Source of the DNA: Sphagnum compactum
Taxonomy: Eukaryota > Bryophyta > Sphagnopsida > Sphagnales
Direction of reading: 5' to 3'
DNA length: 64,000 nt
Assembly: GCA_965153455.1 (NCBI GenBank)
Contig: OZ234498.1
Coordinates: 2,666,001 to 2,730,000 of the forward strand
Shown here: piece by piece, positions 36,806 to 48,588 of the stretch
Layout: each line of letters opens with the position of its first letter
How positions within the stretch are numbered: position 1 is the first letter of the stretch
The notes under the pieces: generated by a model
Database searches by the model: none
Told to the model about the DNA's origin: nothing
Seen by the model: only the letters and a program-made list of their open reading frames with translations
Position numbers and translations under genes: made by a program

Positions 36806-39000
36806 AGTGTAAGTGGCCACGGAATGCAGAAGGTACTCCTCTCCTGAATGCACTGCAGAGGATTCCAGAGCCACCCTCATCCCAGGCGTTTCATGTAGGA
36901 ATTGCACCTGGAGAGGAGGAACACCAACTGAACTCAAGTTTTTCTGCTGCAAGGAATAAATTAGCAGAGGCCTGCTGGTGGAAAATGGTTTTCACATGCT
37001 CTTGCTCAGGTTGCTATATTTGCTGATTCTGATATTGTTTCTTCAGAATCCTTCAATGGCAACCCCACTTTCTTCTGCACTTCATCTCTGCCAGAGAATA
37101 AGAGAAGAGTACTCCCATATTTCTGTGGGGCACTTGTGTCCTATCAACAGGCAACAGTGCATGCTTCTCTCCAATAAGGTATTGGAGACTGAGAACACAC
37201 TGAAATCAATCCAGGTTAAGCTATATCAACAAGATACTACTAGTTCAGTAGTTCAAGATACTACTTTTGGTCCAGCAACTGATGAACTTGTCCATGTGCT
37301 AAGGGCAGCCCACACGACAATCTTCGAAGACTGCTTTTGCAATGGCAAATGGATGGAATCAGCTCTTAGACAAGGTGGCGACTTGAAGGAAACTTTTGCA
37401 GAAATTCTATATGACCTGCAATGGTACATGATGGTACTACGCAGCATCTTCCTGGAGTGGACATTCCAAGACTGTTGGACTCCCCCCAGCTGGCTTCTTC
37501 AACAGGTAGATTGTGACAGGAATCTGAGTGAACGTGACAATGACAGTCTGTTGAGAGCTGCAAAGCAGGATCAGGAGGATCTCAAGGGTCTGCTATGGGA
37601 CTTGAAGGGGGATCATGCTTGTCGTGGAGAACGCTGTATTGGAATGGATATAAACATGCAATGTCTTGCATCACAATTACTCAAGAAGATGGAATTCGAA
37701 GAGCAGTTCCAAGCTTGGCCTACACAGAAGAAGAAGAACTACCACAAAGAGCTGAATAAAGTTAATGGAATCAAGTTGACTGAATGGCCTTTTGTTGTGT
37801 TGGCAAATCTACAAGACCTACATAAAGGTCGTCTGCTAGGTTCAGGATCATTTGGCAGTGTGCATGAAGCAAATTGGCTTGGAGAGTCATATGCCATGAA
37901 GACCCCCAAACATCCATCTAAGGAGCTTCTCAAGCGAGAGATTGCAGCTGTTGCAGGTGTTCACCATCCTCACATTATCGGTCTTGTTTTCTGTGCTGAA
38001 GATGCAAAGAATAGTGTATACATTATGGAACGCATGGATAAGCCACTCTCCCAAATGTTGACAGACCTATCAAATGACAGCCAACCCTCCCTTATTGGAC
38101 GTGTGGGTGTCATGCTTCAAATAGCTGAAGCAATGAAGTATCTTCACAGCAAGGATCTAGTGCATCGTGATCTCAAGACAGATAATATTCTCATCAAGTG
38201 TGATGCTCCTGGCTTTGAAAGTTCAATGTTAGGTCTAGTGGTCAAGCCCCTCTGGATTGCCAAAATCTCTGACTTTGGCACAACAAAAGTCACAATGGAT
38301 AGTACCGCATATGCAAACCAGACAATGAACACTGGTACAACCATGTTTATGGCACCTGAAATGTATGCAGTCCAACGCGCTGATCAGCTACCTGAGAGAT
38401 GCCATCCCAAGAAGGCAGATGTATACAGTTTTGGACTTATATGCTTTGCAGTGCTGACTGGGGAGCCTACTCCCTTTCCGACCCACGAACTTTGGAATCC
38501 TACTGTGAAGATATTCAAAGATAGGGTGCTAAGCGGGATGAGGCCACAACTGCCGCCAGACTGTCCCAGTCACTTGTCTCTTCTTATCCAGCAATGTTGG
38601 GATGGCAACCCAGATGAGCGACCCAACTTCGAGGAAATTTGCACAAAGTTGAGGCACATCAAAGGTTTACTTCTTATAGGTATGGAAAAATTTGTGAGAA
38701 TGGACGACACATTTCTAATCTGCAAAAGAACAATGAAAAAGGAATTGAACTATGGAATAGCTTAGTATCTAAATTTTTATGAAGTGTGAAATTTTGGTTT
38801 GATGTAGTTCTAGAAATTTGAACATTCCATTTTTGTTTGTGCAGAAGACTCGTCACCTGAAGGTGGAAATTTATTGGCCTCAAGGTACTCTTTCAACTTT
38901 TTCGAGAGTACTCTTTTCACAGCAGATTGAAAAGAAGAAAATTCATTGATTATCAAATATTTATTCTTTATTGTTGTGATTTGCAGTTTGTCAACAACCG
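36348..39000. repeat. Left arm of a large inverted duplication carrying the kinase gene
   Basis: This segment matches the reverse complement of about 61165-64000 nearly base for base, with scattered substitutions and small indels, so the duplicated block is at least 2.7 kb and includes gene and promoter. The right arm runs off the window end. The plus arm lacks about 155 bp present near 63385-63540. Homology breaks at 38998 where a GC-rich insertion starts and resumes for about 15 bp at 39371. Confidence 0.9.
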
Positions 39001-39356
39001 CTGCGCTGGCCCCGCTGACGCCGGCCGCGCTGGCCGAGCTGGCCCGGCTGACACCGGGCGAGCGGTTTCGGCTGACGCAGGCCGCGCTGGCCGAGCTGGC
39101 CCTGCTGACGCCGGCCGCGTGGGCCGCGCTAGTCGAGCTGGCCCGGCTGACGCCGGCCGCGCGGGCCGCGCTGGCCGTGCGGTTTCGGCTGACGCGGGCC
39201 GCGCTGGCCGAGCTTGCCGAGCTGGTCGTGCGGTTTCGGCTGATGCCGGCCGCGCGGTTGATGACGCCAGTCGCGTGGGCCGCGTTGGCGGAACTACCGC
39301 TACCGCCGGCCGAGCCGGCTGAGCGGGCCCGGCTCAGCATACCAAAGTTCCCCTAA
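36996..39356 (+). CDS. MLKL-like helical-bundle protein kinase with new GC-rich C-terminal exon
   Basis: Predicted Ser/Thr (TKL-like) kinase. Model: exons 36996-38679, 38845-38884, 38987-39356 (697 aa, phases 1 and 2 agree, all GT...AG). Residues ~30-170 look like an MLKL/HeLo four-helix bundle (NRQQCMLLSNKV is diagnostic-looking), which in animal MLKL permeabilises membranes. The kinase domain has glycine loop GSGSFGSV (282-289), Lys302, HRDLKTDN (390-397), DFG (426-428) and APE (453-455), so unlike mammalian MLKL it should be active. The first in-frame ATG is 36996. It gives a hydrophobic MLLLRLLYLLILILFL leader, but TTGTTTCTTCAG at 37035-37046 is a good splice acceptor. The leader may therefore be intron and translation may begin at ATG 37056. 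Exon 3 is a GC-rich array absent from the sister gene. If intron 1 is retained, the frame stops at 38765. Confidence 0.8.
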
Positions 39357-39370
39357 TTCCCCTGAAAGAG
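38987..39370 (+). repeat. GC-rich tandem array inserted in exon 3 of the plus kinase
   Basis: About 350 bp, roughly 70-75% GC, in AT-rich surroundings. Modules start GCTGACGCC and measure about 24, 33, 33, 42, 42 and 51 bp, differing by 9 bp steps (a GCCGAGCTG/GGCCGCGCT sub-unit), so every change keeps the frame. In the spliced kinase frame each module starts Leu-Thr-Pro and continues AALAELAR-like. The sister gene reads GTCAACATCC then TCTTCCATTC, and here GTCAACAACC runs straight into the array. The ATTCAGGAATGGA text shared with the sister resumes at 39371. The opposite strand is also open (Ala/Ser-rich), a consequence of composition. Confidence 0.85.
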
Positions 39371-39399
39371 ATTCAGGAATGGAGCCAGAGTATTAGCAA

Positions 39400-42300
39400 C
39401 CTTACCACACCATATAATATTTTAACCATCTTTTCATGCAATTGCATAAATTTTTCAACAATAACTTAAATTTGACACCAAACTCAATAGGTTGCGAAAC
39501 AAAACTCATTTGGTGGTCATCAAATATGACATATTTCAACCTAGTTTTCATATAATTTCATTAATTTTCAAAAAAAAAGTGAATTTGACATCAAATTTAA
39601 CATGGTGCAAATGTCAAAATTAGTTTGGTGGTCACCACATGGGAAGAATTGCCACCATGTCAACATGCACTTTCATAATTTTCATTATAAACTTGAATTC
39701 CCATTCAAATTTAATATGATTGTCTAGTGGCTTTTGAATTATTAGAATTTGAAACATGTTTTAATTAATTTTCATAAAATCTGCACAAGAATGTGTAAAC
39801 TCAAACATGTTTTAAGTCAACGCAAATCTAACTAATGTGATGTTCACCAAATTTTAAATGATTATTTATGTCCTCCAGTCGTCAATTGCAACCAATATCT
39901 TCAAATTAAAATTCGTTGAATTCAATATAAATTGAACCAATTGATTAAAATGAAGGTTACACCTTGCTGACAACAAATCATAAACTTAAGTACATGAATG
40001 AAATTTCTTTTTGGTATTTATCACTAATGCCACCAAACGTCAACAAAAATTTCATCCACCCATGACATTAGAAAGGAAATTTCCACCTCTATAATAGTTT
40101 TTCATGCACACTTAAAATGACAATTTAAAACAAGCAATGTCCATATTGACAAAAGGTCAACACATTGGAATGTTTATAAAGAGAATAAACATTAATATTT
40201 TTTTCAATGAACGCACATAGGAAAATTAATATATTCCGAAACATTAAAATCCCATTTGAAAAAAAACTAAACCTATTGTAACGAACATAAAATAGCACCA
40301 ACATTTTTTCTTCAAAAAATTGACCTGCAATTATAATGCATAGCAATTATTATCACCTGCAACAAGATTAGCTTTTACCTTAAATGCATGGGTCGCACTA
40401 ATATTTATCATGGAATGAACTATTATATTGTTTTTAGCCAAAAAAGAAAATGTGACACAAGATATTTCGACACATTGTTTTGGATCTACATGATTACTCT
40501 TCCACTTGTTCAACCAACAATTATGATACAATTCGTCATCATTTTCGACTCCCTTTCTCACAAAAACCCACCATTGAACATAGACCTTCTTATAATTTTC
40601 ATTTTCTTGATATTTTACAACATCACTTTCAGCCCTTCCCATCCACACAAGATAGATTGTAGGGTCTACAGGCCACACAAGAACAAAATTACCAATAAAC
40701 AAATCACAAAAAAACTTATATGCAATAGTGTTCAAAGAAAGGCGCATGCTTCTAAGGCCACAATATGCTTCTAAGGATGACAAGATCTTTAGGGTCAACA
40801 TCTACAACGGTAGGAATGGATGCGCACTCATAATTAGCTTTCCAATTGCTAGAAAGCCAAAAGCCTTCCAACAAAACAAAACTTTATTGTGGGAAATGTT
40901 TTGATAACAGCTCCAAAATGTTTTCCCAATATTTCACATAAGGACCTATAACTTTGGAATACAAATCGTCCTTCGACATCCAAGCTTCCAGAACACAATA
41001 TACTTTGAAATCCCTCTATTAATGAACATTTCCTTCTCACATGCCTTTAATTCATCATTTCCCCATATTGGGCAAAATGGAACAAGATTCGAAACACCGA
41101 CAATTTTGGTCGTGCAATGCCATCCTCCTTTCACAATTGTATGGTCGAGCCATCTTTAAAGCTCCATAAAACAGTAGTAGGAGATACTTTGTATTACATC
41201 ACCAACCATCCTACCTCGTCCACAAAAAAACCAAAACACATGCATCTTTGTATGACCAACAAGGACATCCGGGCCATTGTTCAAATATTCATTGATCCAA
41301 AATTTGAAATCAAAGATTTCTTGAATGAATTATAAAATGAATGGATGATCTTGGGAAAGCATGAATGATTTCATCAACTTCACCATGACATAATTATTCT
41401 GTTCTTTCAATTTCTTCGACAAATATCCAAAACTTCTATCAATATTTTCAAGTGTGTGCCCAATTACAAGAAACCCCAATTGAACTTCTTCAAAAACTTC
41501 ACAAGCAGTTAGCAAGGAAATAACACTAACAGTTAACGATGTTTGTTATTTTTCACACAATTGTCCATTTGAAGAAGCAACTTCCTTGGTAATGGCTTCA
41601 CACCTACATCCGTAAGCTTCAATGCATTAAAGCAATGGGAACTTCCTTGCAGAAATTGTTGGAAGAATGCATTTTGGGATTCAAACTCAAGCAAAACCCA
41701 TGATTCCCTAACTGGCTCCATTTCAAGGCTATGAAAGAAGCATAAAAATGACCCATTTGTGAAATTAGGATCATTGGGCTAGAGCTCATTAAAAATTGAG
41801 CAAAGGTTTTGTCCCTATGTCCATGAGCAATCATTCAAATCAATGTCACCGGCAATTACCCCAACTCGAACACCATTTTGTTCATCACTTGAAGTTGAAG
41901 CAAAGTTGTTTTAAAATGGTCCATCTTATCATAAATTACACATAAGAAATCTTTTTTAGATTGCACAAATTCAGTTCTCCAAATGTGATATAGAGGCCAA
42001 TAAGATTTTTGGTGAATGTTATGCTTCTTCAATTTAATTTCATACTTTTCACACAAAGGTTGTTTTTTCTTGCTTTAGATATCAAATCCTTCAAGGATTT
42101 ACAAATGGTACATTTAGCAAAATCAGATGTTCTCTTCTGCACATCCACGTTAAGATGTTTTTTTTTTTCAATTGACTCATAGCAAATTTCAAAACACTTC
42201 CAACTTGCAACTCCTTGCTAATTTGAAAATGTGAAAAAAACCAAATATCAAAATGACAAACAAGAACATTAAATATATGAAGCAACTTCAATTAAGGCCA

Positions 42301-42860
42301 TGTTACTCTATAGACTTAGTGGCCACCAAGTCAAAAAACGATCATAACATTGTAAGATTATAAGATTTCGTGAAAAATCAACATTTAAACAATGTTTAAA
42401 CAAGACAATATTAAGCACATCATTATTTGATTTGGCACCCACCAAATGAAGCTTTAATTGAAAGTATAACATGTCTTCATAAAACACAACAAAAATGAAT
42501 CATTTCATGTTTACTTGGTCATGACGTTCATGCATTGTCCTCTAAGTATTTGGAAGAAGGAAACAGACAACTTGTCTTCGATTCCCTTCATTTGATGCAT
42601 TTCATCAACACATTACTCAATCAAGGACTAAATGTTTGATTTGGCCTATTTGATGGCCATTAGATGGGTTTTGTTTCCCAACTTGTTGAGTTTAGTGTCA
42701 AGTTCGGTACTTTGTTGAAAATTTATGCAAATTGCATTGAAAGATGGTTGAAATATGTCCTATTTGGTAGCCACCAGATGTGTTTTGGGCTCTCTTTGTG
42801 TATTGAGTTAACTCCATAATTAAAGTTAAAATTTGGAATGAATTAAATGTGTTTTATAGT
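39400..42860. mobile_element. DNA transposon remnant with inverted subterminal repeats (DUF7869 type)
   Basis: Left subterminal text at 39420-39545 (AACCATCTTTTCATGCAATT, then TTGACACCAAACTCAA, then GGTCATCAAATA) matches the reverse complement of 42640-42755 (AACCATCTTTCAATGCAATT, then TTGACACTAAACTCAA, then GGCCATCAAATA). Each side has a second, diverged copy of the ~120 bp unit ending TTTGGTGG/TCTGGTGG, so the termini carry inverted tandem subterminal repeats, as in many MULE-like and CACTA-like elements. The interior carries a decayed transposase on the minus strand. Exact ends and target duplication are not resolved. Confidence 0.65.
40331..42291 (-). pseudogene. Decayed DUF7869-type transposase-like protein
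   Basis: Read from 42291 down to 40331 across many frame changes. The diagnostic block is KLLLQMDNCVKNNKHR (near 41545) followed by FEEVQLGFLVIGHTLENIDR (near 41450). It matches the 'Q.DN...(D/E)NKN' and 'V..GFL.VGHTH(E/D)D(I/V)D' boxes of DUF7869 proteins, which are found with transposons and have an RNase H-like fold by inference. Here GHTHED has become GHTLEN. The C-terminal part (40801-40331) is a longer open stretch with IYLVWMGRAESDVV and VQWWVFVRKG, a possible chromatin- or DNA-binding tail. At least five interruptions make it non-functional. Confidence 0.65.
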
Positions 42861-43060
42861 TGAAAATTAACATACCTAATGACCTATTAAAATCCTAAAC
42901 ACAATTTCATACTAGTTGCAAGAATTACCCATTGATGCCAATCTCAAAAGCATGTTTGTGGAGTCACTCAACGACATCATGCAGACACTAGGAAAAAGAA
43001 CAATTTGTCGACTGAAGAGATCAATAATAACTATGTTGAAACTATAAAAGTTGATGAATA
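42861..43060 (+). repeat. Dispersed coding-like repeat R2, copy 2
   Basis: Inverted relative to 5986-6235 (see that entry). It begins in the AACATACCTAATGACCTA block directly beside the right subterminal repeats of the DUF7869 element, so it may belong to that element's outer end or to an element it inserted into. Confidence 0.5.
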
Positions 43061-43115
43061 CCCAAGGTGTCCTCTAAGCTTTTCTGAATAGCACTTCATT
43101 TTTTATCCCATATTG

Positions 43116-44494
43116 TTAGGCTTCATCAAATTCCATGTAGATAGATAACTTTGAAACCCACATTAGTTTTAGGGCCTGAAGCGGGGAACCGGGGGAAGTT
43201 GCATGCAAAGTGCCCACATCTGACATGTTAGGGGAAGTACAAACATCCGTTTCATGCATTAGTGGATTGGTCCCTTCAACTTGTGTGGAAGACGGACATG
43301 AAGATGGGGTACTTGACATGAACGTGCAATCAAATCAAACTCGTGATACTACGCTATTCCATATGCCTCATGCAATTCATAGTTCAATTCCTTTTCAATT
43401 CCTCATGCAGATCAGAAATGTGTTGTCCATTCTCACAAATTTTGCCATACCTATAAGAAGTAAACCTTTGATGTGCCTCAATTTTGTGCAAATTTCCTCG
43501 AAGTTGGGTCGCTCATCTGGGTTGCCATCCCAACATTGCTAGATAAGAAGAGACAAGTGAATGGGACAATCAAGCGGCAATTGTGGCCTCATCTCGCTTA
43601 GCACCCTATCTTTGAATGTCTTCACAGTAGGATTCCAAAGTTCATCGGTCGAAAAGGGAGTAGGCTCCCCAATCAACATTGCAAAGCAAATAAGTCCAAA
43701 ATTGTATACATATGCCTTCTTGGGATGACATCTTTCATCAGGTAGCTAATTAGCGAGTTGGTCTTCATACATTTCAAGTGCCATCAACGTGGTTGAACCA
43801 CTGTTCATTGTTTGGTTTACATATGTGGTACCCATCCATTTTGACTTTTGTGGTGCCAAAGTTAGAGATTTTGGCCATCCAGAGGGGCTTGACCACTAGA
43901 TCTAACAATTGAACTTTCAGAGCTAGGACCATCACACTTGATAAGAATATTATCTGTCTTGAGATCACGATGCATTAAACCCTTGTTGTGAAGATGCTTC
44001 ATCCCTTCGGATATTTGAAACATGACACTTACACGTCCAATAAGGGAGAGTTGGCTGTCACTTGACTGCTCTGTCAACATTTGGGAGAGTGACTTATCCA
44101 TGCATTCCATAACGTATTCACTATTCTTTGCATCTTCAGCACAGAACAAGACGCAAAATGTGAGGATGGTGAACACCTGCAACAGTTGCAATCTCTGGCT
44201 TGAGAACCTCGGGATCTTCATGGCGTATCACTCTCCAAGCCACTTTGCTTCATGCACATGCCCATATGACCCTTCACCTAGCAGAACACCTTTATCTAAA
44301 TCTTGTAGATTTGCCAACACAACACAAGGCCATTCAATCAACTTGATTCCATTAACTTCATATAGCTCTTTGTGGTAGTTCTTCTTCTCGTGTGTAGGCC
44401 AAGCTTGGAACTGCTCTTCGAATTCCATCTTATTGAGTAATCGTGATGCAAGACATTGCATGTTTATGCCCATTCCAGTACAGCGTGAGCACAT
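43116..44494 (-). pseudogene. 5'-truncated, broken third copy of the MLKL-like kinase
   Basis: Homology begins at the CTGGMGINMQCLASRLL-equivalent region (44494) with no helical-bundle exon upstream. It keeps a glycine loop (GEGSYGHV) and MHRDLKTDNIL. Breaks are a stop right after WLGE (44228), a deletion and frameshift across the VAIK/alpha-C region, a frameshift near 43920 before the DFG segment, DFG changed to NFG, and stops near 43750 and 43540. The kinase tail ends GLLLIGMA at about 43456. The equivalent of intron 1 and exon 2 is partly deleted, but an exon-3-like piece survives at 43190-43319, where STQVEGTNPLMHET parallels SSIQVESSNSGMEQT of the minus gene. Sequence 3' of this (43190-43340) is shared with 60790-60965, so it derives from a minus-type ancestor. 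Confidence 0.88.
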
Positions 44495-47400
44495 ATTTTG
44501 GAAACCAAGGGAATGAAAAAATGAAGATTTTGGTCTTTTTCATTTCAAATACGAATGTAAAACATATTATTTAAAATATTATTAATTTCATCATAAGACT
44601 TATTTATTTAGTACATCATTGTACATGGACACCATCTTTCCAAGGATGAATAAATTGTCAAAACAAACCATTTAATGTTTTCATGCTCAGTTTATAACCA
44701 TATTAATGTGCATAATTTGGCAATCCCCTGCACGCACTTGGTGGTGGTACCACCATACTCCATGCAACCCCTAACTTAACAATCCATATCAACCTGCTTA
44801 AGTATTCAATCAATATTTTGAAGAATAATGACAAAGTTTTAAATCAATAACTACCAGACACAATTGTAAGGCATTATGCCTTATCCGATTTTGGTTAGTA
44901 CTACTAACCCATTTTAATAATTCCAATTTTGGTTACTCAATTTGAACATATTATAATTAAATTTGGAAACATAAATAATTCTTGTTTCTCTTTTAGCATT
45001 AACTTATAATTAGAACCAAGTATCAGGTTGATTATTGGCTTCAAACCAGGACTCAAGCACGGTATTTAATGTTGACTAGTGTTGGTTGAGTATTTGGAAA
45101 AGGAAAAGCCTTGATTACTTGGCCAGGTGTCAAGTTGGTTCTTACAATGAGAGCCAGTGGATATCTCAAAAGTGAACAAAGATTCATAACCAACCCATCA
45201 ATTCTCACATGGTGAGAATTAGGCCTTGAAAACCAATAATGTTTATTACCCTTCAAAGGTGATACCCAAGTAAAGTAATAAAGGGTACCTTGGTCTAGTT
45301 CTCAAGTATAGAGGTCTAGACAGCTATGTTTAGAGTCCAAGGTTTTAAATTTTAAGATCTTATGTAAAATCTAGATTCTAACATTTTAGGTTTTATCGTG
45401 TTATATAGAGTCTAGAGTCTATGTTTAGGTTTCGTAGGCTAGGATTTATGGCCCGTGGATACCTTAGCTACTTAAAACCCCAAACTATGGTGGCTAGGGT
45501 ATTCAAAGGGCTCTCTTTTTTGTTGCATTTCTAAATAGCATTTTAATGCCTTTCTCTAGCAAATGCATTACCTCCATGAGAATGAAACAAGCCTAGTAGG
45601 GAGCTTTGTACTCTTTAGCATTTGAGGTTTTTCTCCTTCCCTCCATTACTCTTTGAGTTTTGAAGTTTGGAGCAATGCTGGCCAATATTGTGTTTCCGAT
45701 CAGGTCCAAATCCAAGTTTAAGAATTAGAATCAATGGGTCTAACCTGGACCCCTGGATCTAGACATTTCCATGATTCAGTCTACCTGAACTTGAACCCAA
45801 CCAAGCTCAAAATTGATTGGTCTACATGGGGCTAGAACTGACCTAGCCTAATAGGTCTTAAGCCATGGTTGGTGGGGTTCAGGTTTTTGGCCTATGGTCT
45901 AGATACGTCAAAAAGGGCAAGCTAAATAAAATTATCCCAGGTTTGAATTCACAATCACTTTGGTAATTAATGACTATCCCAACCATTTCACCATAATCTT
46001 ATTTTATAAACAACTTGTGTTCGATTTGTACTTACACATGAATCTCCAAATTCTGGAACATTCAAAACGGGCTTGCTAAACCGTTTTTGTTTGAAAGTTT
46101 GAAATGCTTCGGTTACTTTACTTTAATTTTTAAAATTAGTTTTATTATATCGTCAGAAATGTAGTCTTTTACATATGGCCTAGATAGGGTTTTAGGTTAG
46201 GTTTTAAAACCTGGAATCAATAGTCTTATAAAACCTGAAACTATCAACTTTGGGAACTGGCCCAGTCTATAAAACTTCACCCGAATGTGAAACCAAGAGG
46301 TTTTAGTTTTTTAATTTTTTTTATTAAACTCAGAACCAATGGGTCATGCATTTCAAAAATAAATCTAGAACCAGACCAAAAAGTTCTTTAAAATCTAAAA
46401 GTTGGGCAAAACTACTTTAGAGTTTTTTTTCCTTCCATCCATCACTTCTTGTTGTTGCTACTCTATTCTAGCACTATCATCCCTTGTTGCTACAACTTTG
46501 TCATTGCCACTTTTATTGTGATCACTCTCCTCCAACACCATTGCTCTTGTTTTGATGTCATAACTCCTTGTTAATATGGTGGGGTCTTAACACCGTCAAT
46601 CCCAATTTTATCACATTGTTCCAACATCATCGTTCCATGCTATTGCTACTCCCTATGCTGATATTTTTGTACAGTTTATTATTGTTGAAATCTTGGAGTT
46701 GTTGGACATTTGTAACCTTTTTGGTTTTCTTTATAGTTGTTTTTCCCTTTGTTTTTTTTTCTTTGATGTGCAAGTTTTGTGGTTATGTTTGCTTGTTGAA
46801 TTTGTTTTCATTACCTAAGCACTTAACACCTAAGTTGGTTAGGTAGGTAAGAAACATTTGGTCAACAACTCAGCATTAACAACAACCCATGTCATGAATA
46901 CAAATTGATCTTTTAAAACATTACACAAACATTATCTCTGATTTGTTATATTTTATTAAGATTTTTTCCAAATGAAAAAATTAAAGTTTAAATTTAATTT
47001 TTTTCAATAATGTACATAAACATATTTTTTATCTTAAAAATATAAATTAATTTGAAAAGAAACATATTTGAATTTAACTATTGAATACAATTTCAATGAC
47101 CATTATGTGAAAAAAATAATTCAATCACATGATTTATAAATGGATAATATAATATACATATACATATATATATGATATTTTAAACCTTCATTTTTTTATT
47201 CTAAAATTTATATTTTGTAGTTTTTTAAAAATAATTCTACCAGTGGAATTTAATTTAAGTGTGTGATACATAATTTATTCACATATAATATTTATTAATG
47301 GATTGCAAATAAGTTTTCATAGAAATATAGTAAAAGCTTTTATATTAGCCATATTATTTCTTATGTAAAATTAATCTAAATAATCATTTTAAATTTTTAA

Positions 47401-47745
47401 TATTAATTCATGCCATATAATCTATTTATTTTATGGAAAAAATATATTTTATTACATTTACACATATAATATCCTGATGTTTACTTACAATTATGATAAA
47501 AAATTTATGTAAAAATAAATTATGTTTTTCACATCTCAAACTTCTATTTGATTTTTAAAATATATTATATAATTGTGCTTATATAATATATCATAATTGT
47601 ACCAACAAAATGTGATTTAGATGGATGATATATAACTAATTCACTATATAATGTTTATAAATGGCTCACAGATTATTTCTTTTACCTAGCCTATACAATA
47701 AATAAATTACATTGTTTACCTAATTAAATAATTAATTTTAAAAAT
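44495..47745. other. No supported gene
   Basis: AT-rich from 44510. Repeated phrases around GAACC(A/C)A(A/T)..., TCTAGA and TTTTAGGTTT at 45280-46420 look like an old degenerate repeat. The plus frame at 46568-46846 is a hydrophobic product of T-rich composition. From 46850 the DNA is very AT-rich with a short TATACATATATATA run near 47155. Confidence 0.45.
45935..46000 (-). repeat. Possible tRNA-like (SINE head) fragment
   Basis: On the minus strand, TGGTGAAATGGTTGGGATAG resembles a box A region. It is followed about 25 nt later by GTGAATTCAAACCTGGG, resembling box B. This differs in sequence from the X-type tRNA-like segments. The call rests on this layout only. Confidence 0.35.
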
Positions 47746-48060
47746 CACATATCAACATGATAAAATACCTACTACTTAACCCACATACATATGACCTATT
47801 ATCACCTTACTAATTATTACCTATCTTACTTATTGTTTTCTTAATAGATTGATTACATAATCTACCTAATTAATTAGTTAAATATCAAATTATTTCATTG
47901 AACATAATGAAATGTCTACTAGTAATTAACCTCCTTACATATTATTTAATATTTACTACCTATTACTTAACCTATTTGATTAATTGACTAATTGAAAAGC
48001 ACTATGATTTATCAACATGATAAAATACTTACTACTAAACCAAATACATATTACGAGTAT
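47746..48060. repeat. ~125 bp imperfect repeat, three units
   Basis: Units centred on (A)ACATGATAAAATAC(C/T)TACTACT(T/A)AACC and ACATATTA/ACATATGA start near 47752, 47895 and 48015, with TAATTAATTA-type linkers. Confidence 0.55.
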
Positions 48061-48500
48061 AGTCATATTAACATGTACCATTAGTGGTCAAATTTACTAC
48101 TTAATTTTTTAAACTTTGGATTGTAAAAAACAAAAATCCATAGAAATTGTTTTCATAAAATGTTATTGTGAATACATTATGTACATGTCATAAAAATTTG
48201 GAATCAATCTAATGAATGAAACATATGTATAAATTTTTTTAAGGTTTTATAACCACTACTTAAAAGTTGTTTAAAAGCAACTAAAAAAAACAATTTTGAC
48301 ATTAAAAGCACAATTTGAAAATAATTTTTGGAATTATTTTTGGATATTTTTAATATACACCTTAACATAATAATAAATTAAGAAAAAAATTATTTTAATT
48401 TTCTGGAAATATGTATTTGAAATGTTCTTTTAAAAAAACAATGGTCTAAAGGGGCATGTGTGGTTCCTAATAACATGGTTGGACCCTTACTTACTACCTG

Positions 48501-48588
48501 GCCATGGGTCCTTTAGAATTTAATTAATTGCCATGGGTCTTTTGAAATTTAATTAATTACCATGGGTCCTCTAAAATTTTCACAAACC
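48501..48588. repeat. 29 bp tandem repeat, three units
   Basis: CCATGGGTC(C/T)T recurs at 48502, 48531 and 48560 with AATTTAATTAATT between. Confidence 0.85.

Noticed and set aside
36978-36995. Start of the plus kinase at 36978
   Set aside because: The codon there is GTG, which is not a normal nuclear start in plants. The first in-frame ATG is 36996.
38810-39340. Minus-strand 176 aa Ala/Ser-rich open frame
   Set aside because: It is antisense to the GC-rich array. All frames stay open there because of composition and 3n repeat modules.
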